Part shown: piece after piece, positions 27,366 through 38,359 of the stretch
Numbering within the stretch: the stretch's first letter is position 1
Layout of the letters: each line of letters starts with the position of its first letter
NCBI GenBank assembly: GCA_051891195.1
Contig: JBJFEZ010000016.1
Location: 1 to 56,555 of the forward strand
Source of the DNA: CAG-273 sp051891195
GTDB lineage: Bacteria; Bacillota; Clostridia; TANB77; CAG-508
Direction: 5' to 3'
DNA length: 56,555 nt
The notes under the pieces: generated by a model
Databases searched by the model: none
What the model was told of the DNA's origin: nothing
Seen by the model: only the letters and a program-made list of their open reading frames with translations
Made by a program: the position numbers and the translations under genes

Positions 27366-30160
27366 TTATGGAGCTCTCCATATTTGACATTTATTTAAAT
27401 TATAAGTGACCATTGTTCCAGTAGGTGGGTTTCCCCTTGAGCTAACTACTGCACTATTTTGATCCCAACACATTCCGTTTCCTGCATATATTAAAACGTG
27501 AATATTTAAGTGATTTACAACATCTCCTGGTTGTGCTTCTGATGGTGATACCTGTGTCCAACCTGCAGCTGCTAACATATCTGGTATTCCTCCATCACCT
27601 GTCCAGTGATAATTATATGCATTTATCTGGTCTGCTGATAACATTCCTGAGCTATATAACGCCATTGCAACATATGTAGCACAACATAAATTTGTAGCTT
27701 CATTATAGCATCTTTCTATGTCTCCGTGAAATTAGTCCATAGTCTAAACTGTAATGTGCATTTCTTGCTATAAGCATTTGTGTTAATTCTTCGCATGCTG
27801 CCACTAAATCTCCTCCACCTGTATGCCATTTATCTAGTACATCATAATATCCAGTTTGGAATAGTGTCCATTCTGATTTTCTTCTTCTTTCTAGTCCTAA
27901 CATATACTTATTATTAGATGTTACTGGTTTAGACATATATTGTGTGTATAGGCTATGTCCAAAATTTGCATTAGGATTTTGTTCTTCAAAATAATCATCT
28001 GTTTCTGAATTCCAATAAGCATTGTATGAACCAACAAAATCCATACTTGGAGAACCTCTTAAAGTTGTAATAGCTCCACCAACTCCACAATTGTATGCTC
28101 TTGATACTAAAGCATTTATCTGATATCCTGTTAAGTCTAATCCATTTGTCATAGCTTTTATAGTTTCTAGATTTGAATTTATTTCTCTATCTTCTAGTGC
28201 ATCTACAAATTCTATATCTATTTCTGCTCCAATTTCTGTTGAATATCCTGCTGATAAAAATTCATTTAAATATCCACTATTATATATGTCTACGCCATAA
28301 CCAACTGTTGGGTGTCCTGCCCCATCATCGTGTACTATATATTTTGTGCCATCTGCATTTGTAGGTGCTCCTGATCCATTTTCCCAATAGTGTATATATT
28401 CTTTTAATAACTTTGAGCCTCCACCTGAAATTTCAATAAAATCTTTTGCATCAAATATTTGCATACTAAACTCTGTGACTCCATAGTCTTTACCTGTATA
28501 TTTATACATAATGTATCTCATAAGTTGTTCTAAATTTTGTAAAGATGCATCCTTCTGCATTAATTCAAATAGCCATTCTGCACCATTAACTAGGTTTATT
28601 TTTCCTGCTGCTTCATATCTGTCTGTTTTTGGTATTCTAAAAAAGTTATCCATTAAACCTAAAAATGTGGTTTCTTCATCTATTTTTTCATCTTCATCAA
28701 CTTTGTTGTTATTATTTTTATCTTTAATTCCTGGATCTCCTTTTTCTCCAGTTCTATCTTCTACGTCACTTCTAGTACCTTCTTTATATGTATAGCCTTG
28801 TCTTGTTATATCAACAGTTTTATGCTTGTTTGTATACCATATTGCTTTTTCATTGTAATCTGGGTCTTGTGGTTCTGGGTCATCTTCTAAAGAAAAGTCA
28901 TTGCTAGCATCATAATAAAAATCTGAATAGTCTGGTCCTGTTTCTTTTTTGCTATATGTTATTGTCTGTTCACAAAACCAAGTTTTTACATATGTTATTT
29001 TTAATTGAACAGCTACGCTCGTATTAACTGTTGTTCTAGTTGTTTTTGGTGTTTGGTCATTAGGATAATTAGTAAATGGTCCGTTCAGCAGGAATATCGT
29101 CTAGTCGTTCTCCATCAGGTCCATATACATCTTTAGGTCCAATTTTCCAATTTTTTGTTTCATAGTATTTTTCTGTTTCTGTTTGTTTATTTTCATTGTC
29201 TATAATTGTTAGATGTATTTCTGCAGTTTTTGCCATATCGGCTACTGCTGAAACAAATTCAGGGTTTCTTGATATCATTGCTAAATAAAAGAAAAAATTC
29301 ATTGATGTAGTGTATTGTGATATGCTATTTTTATAATCAATTGATTTGAGACTTATCTTGACTGATTGCACTACCCCATTTACTTCAGAGGTTGTCCAAT
29401 AAGGTATTACTAGTTTGCCCTGTTCATCTATTGAATAGTATCTTCTTATTTCCCAAATATCTCTTTGTGTTCCACCTTCTGCAATTTGTTTTATTTGTGC
29501 GTATGGTATATATTCTAGTAATGTTTCTTTGGATTTTGGTTCTATTTCCTGTTCTCCTTTGGTTCTATGTATATATACGGAACCATATGTATCTCCTATA
29601 TGAAATAATTTATCTAGCCAATCTGGTTTTGGATAAACTGTTTGTGTTGAAGCTTGAGCTTCATAAAATTTTCTTACATATTTTCTTAATGCTTCTCTAT
29701 TTTCCTTTTCTATTTCAGGATCAGTATAGTCAACATCCCCCATAAGGTTTAATTCATCTAGATCTATTCCTATTTCTTCCATTGCATCTATAATTTCGTC
29801 TATTTGGTCATCATCAATAGTTATGATACCTGTGTTTTTATCTAATTCATAAAATTCAGTAATTTTAGCTGTTGTTTCTTGAACTTTGTTTGCTATCGTA
29901 TCATAAGTAGAGTGAACAAAGGAAGCAAGTGCTATAATTAAAATTATTGGTAATGATATTGATATGCCTAATATTAGCCAAAATTTTTTATTTTTTAATA
30001 AGTTGAAAGAATCTTTTGCTATACCTAATACGTTTCCTGTACCAATGTCTTTAGCTAAATTTGTACCATCTTTTACTAGATTTGTTGTATCTTGAATGTC
30101 ATTACCTACTTTTTCGCCTAAAGATTGCTCATTATTTTGTTCTTCGTCCATTTTACTCAC
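27366..30160 (-). CDS. T4SS-associated cell-wall lytic enzyme (lysozyme plus NlpC/P60-like), recoded at two CGG codons
   Basis: With two skips this is one 930-residue protein. A hydrophilic N-terminus (1-55), a membrane helix (about 60-85) and a coiled, acidic stalk lead to a GH24-like lysozyme domain (about 565-790; HYWENG, HPTVGYG, LVSRAYNCGVGGA). A C-terminal NlpC/P60- or CHAP-like peptidase (about 810-930) follows, with NLCCATYVAMAL as nucleophile region and NIHVLIYAG as histidine region. It plays the part of VirB1 or Tn916 Orf14: local opening of peptidoglycan for the channel. CGG codons at 29081-29083 and 27724-27726 break frame 0 before the lysozyme and before the peptidase. Length 2795 minus 2 gives 931 codons exactly. 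The domain boundaries are estimates. Confidence 0.85.
27724..27726 (-). other. CGG recoding site 2 of the lytic enzyme (CGGA read as Gly)
   Basis: Context ATT TCA C GGA GAC. It joins the lysozyme part to the NlpC/P60-like part, whose catalytic cysteine comes just after the site. Without it the product ends SRRHRKML. Confidence 0.87.
29081..29083 (-). other. CGG recoding site 1 of the lytic enzyme (CGGA read as Gly360)
   Basis: Context CCT GCT GAA C GGA CCA. Without the shift only the membrane and stalk part would be made, ending AERTIY. Confidence 0.85.
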
Positions 30161-30167
30161 CTTCTTT

Positions 30168-31088
30168 TTATAATTCTATTATTATATCTATTGCTTGATT
30201 AAGGTCATCCCCTAAATTTATGTTGCCAAATTTTATTTTTTTAATAATTCTGTATGTATCATAAATTTTGTTAAAGTTTATATTTAATGTTGTTTGTCTT
30301 TTTGCTTTTAGTGATAAGTCGTATTCTGGTAATTCTTCTATAAAAGATAAATATTTTACATTATTTTTATCTAATAAGCATATATCTTCTGCTGTTTCTC
30401 CATCACTTATAGTTATTGTATTTTCTGTATAATTTCTAATTGTTATATTATATGATTCATAATCTCTATACACATTTTTACTATTTATTAATATCTCTAC
30501 ATCTTTTATTGATTTTGATTTATTAATAATTTCTTTTCCTATAAATCCATTTATATTAATTTTGTTTTCACCATTTTGGTTAATTATTGTAATATAGTCT
30601 TCTATGTTATTGTTAATTCCAGCTCCACCTGTTGCTAGTAAGTTATCTTCATAATATAGTATTTTATAGGTATAATAACCTTTATTACTAATCCATAATT
30701 CTAGATTATATGTTTTGTTTGTTTTAAAGATATTATTATAGTATCTAGATTTAAATGTATCTATACTATTGTTAAATTCTTGTTTACAGTCATCTGATAA
30801 TAAAGAATAGGCTTGCTCAATTTCTTTATTGTTACAGTACTTTACAAATTGTTTTATAATGTCAATATTTTCTTCAGTTACTTTTTCTGAAAGTTCTTGT
30901 CCTGTTATTACAGATTGATTTGGTCTGTCATTATCTTTTATATTTTGTTGTAATTTATTATTATTACTTTTATTTGGTTTTAATAAACTATTTACAAGCT
31001 GTAAAAGAATAAAAGCAAAAGCTATAATTATAATAACTTTTATTATTCCTTTTTTATTTTGGTTAAAAAATCTAATAAATTTATTCAT
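30168..31088 (-). CDS. Membrane-anchored NTF2-like (VirB8/TcpC-like) protein
   Basis: A 306-residue protein with a short basic N-terminus, one membrane helix (about 15-35) and an extracellular domain. That domain carries the NTF2-like pattern FVKYCNNKEIEQAYSLLSDD followed by FNNSIDTFKSRYYNNIF, the same module seen in the 450-residue gene downstream. In Gram-positive conjugation systems TcpC/VirB8-like proteins form the extracellular scaffold. The second half (about 200-306) is beta-rich and unassigned. It lies 7 nt upstream of the lytic enzyme and 27 nt after the VirB6-like gene. It contains no in-frame CGG. Confidence 0.8.
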   Translation of the reverse strand: MNKFIRFFNQNKKGIIKVIIIIAFAFILLQLVNSLLKPNKSNNNKLQQNIKDNDRPNQSVITGQELSEKVTEENIDIIKQFVKYCNNKEIEQAYSLLSDDCKQEFNNSIDTFKSRYYNNIFKTNKTYNLELWISNKGYYTYKILYYEDNLLATGGAGINNNIEDYITIINQNGENKININGFIGKEIINKSKSIKDVEILINSKNVYRDYESYNITIRNYTENTITISDGETAEDICLLDKNNVKYLSFIEELPEYDLSLKAKRQTTLNINFNKIYDTYRIIKKIKFGNINLGDDLNQAIDIIIEL

Positions 31089-31115
31089 TGTAATTATAGC
31101 CTCCTATTTTATTAT

Positions 31116-33783
31116 TTAACGTGGTGTTTTATAATAATCTTTCACATAATTCATCATTTGTTTAGCATTTGCAGACACTTCTCTATCGCTTAATTCTGAG
31201 TTAGCATTTTTTATTCCTCTTTCAAATTCTTTTAGTTTTCCTTCAACATATTTTTCATCTGATAATTTGCCTGCATCAACGCCTTTAGCCATTTTAGCTA
31301 TTGTTTGTGCCATTACTTTAGCCTGCTCATTTGTTTCTTGTATTCTTTCTTTATTTTCTCTTTCACTTTCTGGTAGATTTTCTTTTAGTTCTTTTCTCAT
31401 TTTGTCTTCTAATTTCATTGTTTTCTTTCTATCAGAAGGGTCTGAAATTCCTGCAAGTCTATGAGAAATTAGTCTTTGTTCCATATCATCTAATTGTTTT
31501 CCACTATAGCGATTTCCATCTGAATCATAATAGTTGTTCATAACCTCTTGTCTCATTTCTCCTGATGATATTATTTTCTGTCTTTCTCTAATAACATTTG
31601 CCATCTCATCACTTCCATAGAGCATTCTTCCACTTGCTCTACTTATAGATTGACCTGTTTCTGAGTTTGCAATTCTTTTTCCTATTGCAGGCGCTACAGA
31701 TGCCCCTAAGGCAGTTCCAGCTGCGCCATATTTTAATACATCTTCTAAGTCATCTCCAGCAATTCCCATACCTATTCCTACCGCTCCAGTAACTCCTGCA
31801 ACAGCTACTCTTCCTGCAAATTTTCCTGCTGCTTTTAAAGCTTTTTCTGCTGTTACTTTTCGTGCTTCTTCAGTTCCTAAGTTTCTTCTTGTCCAATTTT
31901 TTGCTTTTTTCACTACTGGTGGTGTTATTGCTCTTTTAATTTTTTCTTTTCTTTCTTTTTGTGATTCTTGTGATTCTTGTGATTCTTGTGATTCTTCTGA
32001 CTCTTGTGGTGTAGTAGAATCAGCAATATATCCATTATCTCTTAAATATTTATTAATAGAATCATCATCCCAGCCTTGTTCTTCTTTTAACCATTTTGCA
32101 AGTTCATCAGCAGACATTTCAGGTGATTCTGGTTGATATGCCTCTCTTGCCATTGCTTCTCTTTCAGCATTATCATATGCGTCTGTTCCATAGTTTTCGT
32201 CGTACGCTTCTAACATCCTTTGTTGTGCAGTTTGTTCATTAGTATTATTTTCTGGTGAATTATTTCTTGACAAAACACTATTTTCCATTGTTCCTAAATT
32301 TCTATTATTGCTATTTGCAAAAGCTTCATATCCATTAGGTGAATTTGGATCTTCAACTTGATTTTCTCTTGTTCTAACATTGCTGTTTCCTCCGCTTCCA
32401 CCACCTGAAGCCACTTTGCCTCCTATAAGTCCAACGCCTTTTTTAAATAGATTATATGCTGCTGCTCCACCAAACATTGCTCCTGCTGAACTTAAAGTTC
32501 CTGGTGTTGAAGCTTTATCAAATCCAAAGAATTTACGTAACATTTTTTCTGCTGGTCCCATAAATGCAATTACCATAATAGCATATATAGGATTATTTGC
32601 TGCAAGCATAGCTACAGATCCAACCAGTACTGTATATATTATTAAATGGAATGGTTGTAATAAGGCTGTAAATATATATTCTTTTATCCAAGCACTAAAT
32701 GCTTGCGCTTTTCCATCATTCATTTTATCTATTGGATATGTCATAGCAACTAGAGGTGCAATAATTGTTAAAAATGCCATTGTTATAGTTCTTTTCATAT
32801 ATACCCAGGTATATTTACAGGTATATACTAATAATGCTATATATAGTATAAAATAAGTTGTCTTAACTCCTATATCTTTATATTGCATTTGTAGCCTTAT
32901 AAGTCCCATTAGATCTGTATTAAACTCTAATACAGGACTGCCATTTTGTAATATTTGAACAGGTATAGAACTCATATCTGCTCCAATTGTCTCATTTATA
33001 ATTTCTATTAATCCTATTATACCAGCCATTATATAATGCATAAAGAATAGTAAACACATTGCAACAAACCAGTCAAATAGTCTTTGTTTATATTTTGCTT
33101 TATCATCTGCTGCACTACTAATTAAAATTCTAATTCCTGTATATAATAATACTGATAGTAATCCAACAATAGCTATATTTCTTAAAGCATTATACCATTG
33201 TGATATAGTATTGCTAATTTTTGCAGTTATAGATAAATCATTTTTGTCGCTGTCTTCCCAATCTTTTGGACTAATAAAGTTTATATCAAATGCTGGTATT
33301 TTACCCGCAAATATTTTGTCAACTGAATATTGAAGAATTGGTATTGTATAATTAGGTCCATTTAAAAGATCTATAACTAAGTCTGCTCCTCCTAAAATTG
33401 CTCCCCCACATACAAATGTAGTCAATATTCCAGCTAAACTCACGTCGTCAAACATATCGTCATCTATCTTAACTGGTTCTTTTCCCGCAGAAGGATTATA
33501 TGCCATCTCTGGATACTTTGATTGAAACTTTTTAAAATAACTTTTCCCCATTAATATACTACCCAGTCCGTCCAGTTAGGTCTGTTCTTCCATTATATAA
33601 GTAATTTTGTAATAATGCTAATATTGAATCTCCTATTCCTGCTACAAATTCAAATATTGGGTCAAATAGCACTCCAAATACATCTGCTTGAGAATACGTT
33701 GGAAACGCAAAACCAAATAATATTGAAATTATGACTGCTATTATTATCTTTTGAGTTATGCTTTTTTTAGTAAGAAATTTCAT
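31116..33783 (-). CDS. VirB6/TrbL-like polytopic T4SS channel protein, recoded at one CGG
   Basis: The reconstructed protein has 888 residues. A signal-like helix (about 10-33) and a short FDPIFEFVAGIGDSILALLQ segment are encoded before the CGG at codon 72 (33568-33570). Skipping its C reads TGGLGSILMGKSYF and joins the long frame. Six to eight membrane helices (about 110-400) follow, then a long hydrophilic, glycine- and glutamine-rich cytoplasmic tail with a four-fold SQE repeat. This is the VirB6/TrbL architecture: the inner-membrane channel. Length 2668 minus 1 gives 889 codons. An ATG at 33551 could allow internal initiation, but it lacks a good ribosome binding site and the upstream reading frame is long enough to encode the expected leader. 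Confidence 0.83.
31961..31996 (-). repeat. Four tandem 9-bp units encoding SQE
   Basis: GTGATTCTT is repeated four times on the plus strand in the hydrophilic tail of the VirB6-like protein, giving ESQESQESQ. It is likely to vary in copy number by slippage without changing frame. Confidence 0.85.
33568..33570 (-). other. CGG recoding site of the VirB6-like gene (CGGA read as Gly72)
   Basis: Context ACT GGA C GGA CTG. Frame 0 stops two codons later (GGG TAG), giving a 74-residue leader product. Confidence 0.83.
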
Positions 33784-33806
33784 ATTATCCTCCCTAATAA
33801 ATTTTG

Positions 33807-35780
33807 TTATCTCATTTTTTTGCTTTTCATCTGTGCTAATTTATTTAAGTTCGTTTCAACGAATTCAAATTCCTTTGCAGTAGGTTGTATTTGAATAATT
33901 GCACTATCTGGTCCTACTTTTAATAAACCTTCTCCTTTAAAACAAGTAGTTAAAAAGTTTGCTTCTCCACCACTTAATTTAAATACTTCTTTTAAATATT
34001 GTATTTCAGATTTATCTTGTGCTAAAAATAGCTTAGTATCAGATGATGTTAATACTGCTTGTGCTTCTGGTTTTTCATAAAAGTCTTGAAATCTTTGAGA
34101 TATAATTGCCAAAGATACATTTCTTTTTCTGGCACGTCTTGCCATAGTATTTAAGAAGTCTACAGCTTCTGGGTATGGTAAAAGCATCCAAGCTTCATCA
34201 ACTAAAACCCTTTTCTTTGAAGCTTTGCTTCTATCTTCACTATTTTTCTTAACATATTTTTCCCAAATCCAAGCTAGCAAAATTTGTTGTGCTAGTGGTC
34301 TTGCAAATCTTTCTTCTAGTTGTGATATATCTAGGTTAATAAATAATGTACCATCTAATAAGTCAAAGGTAGATTGTCCATCAAAATATGCCATTTGTCC
34401 ATCATATTCTCTTATGTATTGTTTCATAACTTTTAATAAATAGCTGTAATGGAAGTTATAGTCTTGGTTTGTGTTTTCCGCAGCTTTATTTTGTATTCTT
34501 CTGTACCATGAACCTATTGTTGGCATTTTTTTCTTTTCTTTTCCTAACATATTTGCATTCATTTGGTCTCCTGATGCTTCATATAAGCTGTTTGGGTCTG
34601 ATGTAATTCCGTGTGCTGCATATTCTTCAGCAACAGATTCTGCTATAATTTGTTTTGTAAGCTCGTTTACTTCTTGGCTTCTTGTACTACCTCTTGCCAT
34701 TGTAAGTAGAGCTTGTGTAACGTCCTCTACTTTGTTTTCAACATTAAGTACTAGTCTGTCTCTACCTGTAATTTCGTCTTTTATAACCTCTGTTTCAATA
34801 TCAAATATATTTATAACTGTTTTTGATGTTGGTGAAAGTACTACATTTATTCCACCTAAGCTTTCTGCAACTATGCTATATTCACCCTCAGCGTCTAGTG
34901 CTAAGCTTTGTATTCCCATTAATACTGCTGAACGAGAAATTAAAGTTTTCATTGTAACTGATTTACCAGCACCAGATTTAGCAAATATAACCATATTATA
35001 ATTTGTTAAAGAATTGTGGAAGTTATCAAATAAAATTGGTACTCCAGTTTGTTTATTTATTCCTAATGGTATTCCAGAAGGATGTCCTACTTCTGATGTA
35101 GTAAATGGGAATACTGTTCCCATAGATCTACGGTCAAAAGTATGTGTTTTTTTAATTTTATCATCCATTAATGGAAGGTTTGATTTAAAAGCATCTTCTT
35201 GCATTGCCCAAGCGCTTTTTATATTTACTAATGACTTAGACATTTCTGTTGCAAGTAATTTTGTATACTTGTCTAAATCTTCTAAACTATACGCAAATAA
35301 AGTTGCAACAATAGATGCTTCATAAAGTTTATTAAATCCAGCTGCAATTTCGTCTCTTAATTGTTCTGCTTCTAATCTTTTTTGGCTTAATGTACTTTCT
35401 CTATTTATATTACCTCTATCTGCCGCTACAATTCTTTCTGTTTCTAGTTCGTTTATTACTCTGTTAAGTTCATTTTGTGATCTAGATTCTTGAATTGGGT
35501 TTATGTATATTGATGTATTTATATCTCCAAATAAGTACATATCTCTAAATAATTCTGGGAATGTACACATTCTTGGTAAACTTGATACAAAAAAGCTTCT
35601 TGCATATCTTGTAACATTTGATATTATCTCTAAATGGTCTATGTTACTAGAGTCAATACCAGATGGAGCAATTAATTCTTTTATTGTCTTTTTTCTTAAA
35701 ATTTTGTATTCTTCAGGTTTTGTGTAGTCATTGTGTTGTCCTTGTATAATATCATCTATTTGTTTGTCCTTTTTAGCCAT
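33807..35780 (-). CDS. virB4: VirB4-type T4SS ATPase
   Basis: A 657-residue ATPase that powers pilus and channel assembly. The N-terminal VirB4/CagE domain covers about 1-230, followed by a RecA-like motor with Walker A SGAGKSVT near 270, Walker B RVLVDEAWMLL near 525 and the arginine/glutamine motif ISQRFQDF. Its start overlaps the stop of the TraC-like gene by 8 nt, so they are translationally coupled. It is full length and contains no CGG in frame. No VirD4 coupling ATPase is present in the window, so this is the only motor of the locus seen. Confidence 0.93.
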   Translation of the reverse strand: MAKKDKQIDDIIQGQHNDYTKPEEYKILRKKTIKELIAPSGIDSSNIDHLEIISNVTRYARSFFVSSLPRMCTFPELFRDMYLFGDINTSIYINPIQESRSQNELNRVINELETERIVAADRGNINRESTLSQKRLEAEQLRDEIAAGFNKLYEASIVATLFAYSLEDLDKYTKLLATEMSKSLVNIKSAWAMQEDAFKSNLPLMDDKIKKTHTFDRRSMGTVFPFTTSEVGHPSGIPLGINKQTGVPILFDNFHNSLTNYNMVIFAKSGAGKSVTMKTLISRSAVLMGIQSLALDAEGEYSIVAESLGGINVVLSPTSKTVINIFDIETEVIKDEITGRDRLVLNVENKVEDVTQALLTMARGSTRSQEVNELTKQIIAESVAEEYAAHGITSDPNSLYEASGDQMNANMLGKEKKKMPTIGSWYRRIQNKAAENTNQDYNFHYSYLLKVMKQYIREYDGQMAYFDGQSTFDLLDGTLFINLDISQLEERFARPLAQQILLAWIWEKYVKKNSEDRSKASKKRVLVDEAWMLLPYPEAVDFLNTMARRARKRNVSLAIISQRFQDFYEKPEAQAVLTSSDTKLFLAQDKSEIQYLKEVFKLSGGEANFLTTCFKGEGLLKVGPDSAIIQIQPTAKEFEFVETNLNKLAQMKSKKMR

Positions 35781-36990
35781 TATCTTTTGTACCTCCTTCT
35801 ACCGAATTTTCTGTAGCTTGTTTTTTAGGTCTTCCTCTTCTTTTTGCTGTATCTGCTTCTATTTTTTCTATAGCACTTTTGGCAACGTCTTTTCCAACAA
35901 TATGTTTGTTTTGCTCTATAATCATTTTAGCCATTTTATCAATTAAATTTTCCATTGATTCTTCTTTTTGTTCTAATGCTTTTTCTTTTTCTGATTTTGC
36001 TTCTAATACCGTTCTATTAGCTTTTTCAAATGCTTCTTTTTCTATTTTCTCATTTAAGGCTTTTATTTTTTTGTCAATAACATCTGGAGCTGTTGAATAT
36101 AATTCGTCATATCCTGCCTGTATAGCTTTGTCTACTCCATATAGTTCTGCATCATCACGGTTATATGCTACATATAATAAATCTGCTAAAGCATCAGAAT
36201 TTAAAACTTTTCCATTAACACCGCAAACTGATAATGTTCTTATTATTGATTGTGCTCTAGTATATAACTCTGAAAATGCTAGGTTTGTAATTTCTTTTTT
36301 ATCAAAATTGTTTTCTCCTAATTCTTCTGGATAGTATGGAATAACAACATAATATTTTTGATTTAATACATTTCTGTTTAAACTCATTTTTTCAGTTGTA
36401 TAAATAATGTCTTTTCCATATTCGTATAAGTTTGTTGCTTTTGTTAGTTCAAAGAATGCTGCGTGTAATTGTTCTTCTGTATATAAATCTGAATTAACCA
36501 TTTGTTCATATTTCATTCTTTGTTTTTCTAGTTCTGCTTCAATTTCATTAACTTTTGTTTTATATGTTTGTATACTATTTTCTAGGTTAATTGTTCTTGT
36601 TTGTGTATATATTTGAATTGGATGTCTTAATGTATTTAAAAATTGAATAAACCCTTCTTCTACTGCATTTTTTTCAACTTCAGACATTAAGTCATAGTTT
36701 ACACCTTGACATTCAACTACCATTACATATTTAGTTCCATTCTTTGTTATTATCATATTGTCTTCAATTTTATCAAATTCCATAAAGTCAAATATTGAAT
36801 CTACCGTGTATGATTTTGTTGTTTTTGTTGTTTTTTTGCTGTCTTGGGTTGTTGCTTGTATATTATTTGACTTTTTCTCTTTAGTTTTAGTTTTTAAGTA
36901 TAAAATACAAAAAATTACTAGCAATACCATCATAACTGCAAAGACACATATTAGAGCTATTGTAAGTATGTCATTAGTACTATTATTCAT
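35773..36990 (-). CDS. TraC-like conjugation protein with N-terminal membrane anchor
   Basis: A 405-residue protein with one N-terminal membrane helix (about 8-30). A central domain resembles the N-terminal part of VirB4/TraC proteins: YVMVVECQGVNYDLMSEVEK and YYVVIPYYPEEL. A long charged coiled-coil C-terminus rich in E, K and A follows (about 290-405). No Walker motifs are present. PrgI, TraC-like and VirB4 genes occur in this order in several Gram-positive T4SS loci. It overlaps prgI by 8 nt and virB4 by 8 nt. Confidence 0.82.
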   Translation of the reverse strand: MNNSTNDILTIALICVFAVMMVLLVIFCILYLKTKTKEKKSNNIQATTQDSKKTTKTTKSYTVDSIFDFMEFDKIEDNMIITKNGTKYVMVVECQGVNYDLMSEVEKNAVEEGFIQFLNTLRHPIQIYTQTRTINLENSIQTYKTKVNEIEAELEKQRMKYEQMVNSDLYTEEQLHAAFFELTKATNLYEYGKDIIYTTEKMSLNRNVLNQKYYVVIPYYPEELGENNFDKKEITNLAFSELYTRAQSIIRTLSVCGVNGKVLNSDALADLLYVAYNRDDAELYGVDKAIQAGYDELYSTAPDVIDKKIKALNEKIEKEAFEKANRTVLEAKSEKEKALEQKEESMENLIDKMAKMIIEQNKHIVGKDVAKSAIEKIEADTAKRRGRPKKQATENSVEGGTKDNG

Positions 36991-37327
36991 TATTTTTATC
37001 CTCCTTGTATACGTATATTTTTCTACCTTTTGTATTAAATTTTATTGCTCTTCTTATAACATCATCTAAGTTTTCTCCACCTGTTTTTTTGCTAAACTCA
37101 AATTTAGCTATTTCAGGAACTTTTATTGTGCCTATTCCAAATCCTATTAATGCAAATACTGCAACTATAACTATTCCTACTAAGGTCATATTTAACATAG
37201 AAAATATAAAATTAAACAATAAACCAATTCCTGCTGCTACTACTGTATAAATTAAGCTTTTGGTTGTAAATATGAATAATATTCTATTTTCACCTTTTAC
37301 ATTTCTGGGTAAATTGTATGTTCCCAT
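36983..37327 (-). CDS. prgI: PrgI/VirB3-like T4SS membrane protein
   Basis: A 114-residue PrgI-family protein. The typical start MGTYNLPRNVKGENRILF is followed by two adjacent membrane helices (about 22-45 and 48-70), then KVPEIAKFEFSKKTGGENLDDVIRRAIKF. PrgI is the Gram-positive counterpart of VirB3 and anchors VirB4 to the membrane. The ribosome binding site AAAGGAGGACAC is strong. It is the first gene after the internal terminator at 37426-37449. Confidence 0.9.
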   Translation of the reverse strand: MGTYNLPRNVKGENRILFIFTTKSLIYTVVAAGIGLLFNFIFSMLNMTLVGIVIVAVFALIGFGIGTIKVPEIAKFEFSKKTGGENLDDVIRRAIKFNTKGRKIYVYKEDKNNE

Positions 37328-37425
37328 TATGTGTCCTCCTTTGTTTTTCTAGTATTTTAACTATTTATTTTTATTCAATATATATTATAGCAAATATTAT
37401 CGAAAAATGTAACTAAAAAATAAAA

Positions 37426-37449
37426 AAAAGTGCATTTTTATGCACTTTT
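37426..37449 (-). terminator. Strong internal terminator between the pilin genes and prgI
   Basis: A 9-bp stem, AAAAGTGCA and TGCACTTTT, with a 6-nt loop is followed on the minus strand by a long T-run. It should make pilin mRNA more abundant than mRNA of the machinery genes. Confidence 0.85.
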
Positions 37450-37486
37450 AATATATTTGTAATATATTTGTAATGTTTTTGTAATA

Positions 37487-37867
37487 TTATCCGTTTCCAC
37501 CTAGTCCAGAAGCTAGTGCTACAACTACTTTTGTGATTGCAGATGCACCAAAAATTAAGATGGCACCAACTAAGTAAGGAATCATTGTTTTCTTGTATTC
37601 TGCTTTTTCTGAAGCACTACCCATCATATATTTAATACCTAATACTAATAGTATAACAACAGCAACTACAACACCAACAGTTGTAATAATACCAATAATT
37701 TGGTTTCCCATATTCATTACGTCTTGTTGTGCACCACTTGTTGTTCCTGTTAATTGACCAGCTAATTCTGAAGGATTAACTTCACCAGCTTTACTCATTG
37801 TGCTTAAAGTAATAAGTACTGCAAGCATAAGCATTAATACACTAACTATTTTTACAATTTTTTTCAT
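37487..37867 (-). CDS. VirB2/TrbC-like pilin 1
   Basis: A 126-residue pilin-like protein with a signal peptide (about 1-27) and two hydrophobic helices. They are joined by the short polar loop GIKYMMGSASEKAEYKKTMIPYL, then VGAILIFGASAITKVVVAL. This is the VirB2/TrbC plan, in which the loop faces the cytoplasm and the helices stack into the pilus. It shares the core GxKYMxGSxxEKAEYKKxMxPYL with pilin 3. The strong terminator behind it suggests high expression. Confidence 0.85.
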   Translation of the reverse strand: MKKIVKIVSVLMLMLAVLITLSTMSKAGEVNPSELAGQLTGTTSGAQQDVMNMGNQIIGIITTVGVVVAVVILLVLGIKYMMGSASEKAEYKKTMIPYLVGAILIFGASAITKVVVALASGLGGNG

Positions 37868-37940
37868 AAATATCCTCCTTTTTATTTTTATATTTTTTAT
37901 TGCAAATGTTTCTTTTTATGAAACAATTTTAAAATCACAT

Positions 37941-38306
37941 TTATTTTAGTATTGTTATTACTATTCTCCAAATTCCAAATGCTCCAAATATTACTACACA
38001 TCCTATTACAAATGGAATTAGTGCTTCTTTTATTTTTCCTTTTTGTTCTACACTGCCTGTAATAAATTGTATTCCTAGTACAGCTCCTACTATTACAGCT
38101 GTAGCAGTTCCAATAATTAATAAAATATTGTATAAAGTATTATTCATAAGGTCTAGTTTGTCTTGCTTTATTACAGTACCTGCGGAATTAGCTCCATTTT
38201 CTATCCAATTATCTGCTCCTTGAAAAATACTTGAAGCTTGTACTATGTTTGTAGTACTAATTAGTAATATGGTTAATATTAAAATTAAAAATACCTTTTT
38301 TACCAT
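37941..38306 (-). CDS. VirB2/TrbC-like pilin 2
   Basis: A 121-residue paralogue of pilins 1 and 3 with a signal peptide (about 1-24) and the two-helix core, but a diverged loop GIQFITGSVEQKGKIKEALIPF followed by VIGCVVIFGAFGIWRIV. The more distant sequence suggests a minor pilin or a channel cap. Its ribosome binding site is AAAGGAAAA. It lies between the other two pilin genes. Confidence 0.83.
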   Translation of the reverse strand: MVKKVFLILILTILLISTTNIVQASSIFQGADNWIENGANSAGTVIKQDKLDLMNNTLYNILLIIGTATAVIVGAVLGIQFITGSVEQKGKIKEALIPFVIGCVVIFGAFGIWRIVITILK

Positions 38307-38359
38307 AGCTTTTTTCCTTTTTTTCTTATTATACTACAAAAAACACCATTTTGCAAATA

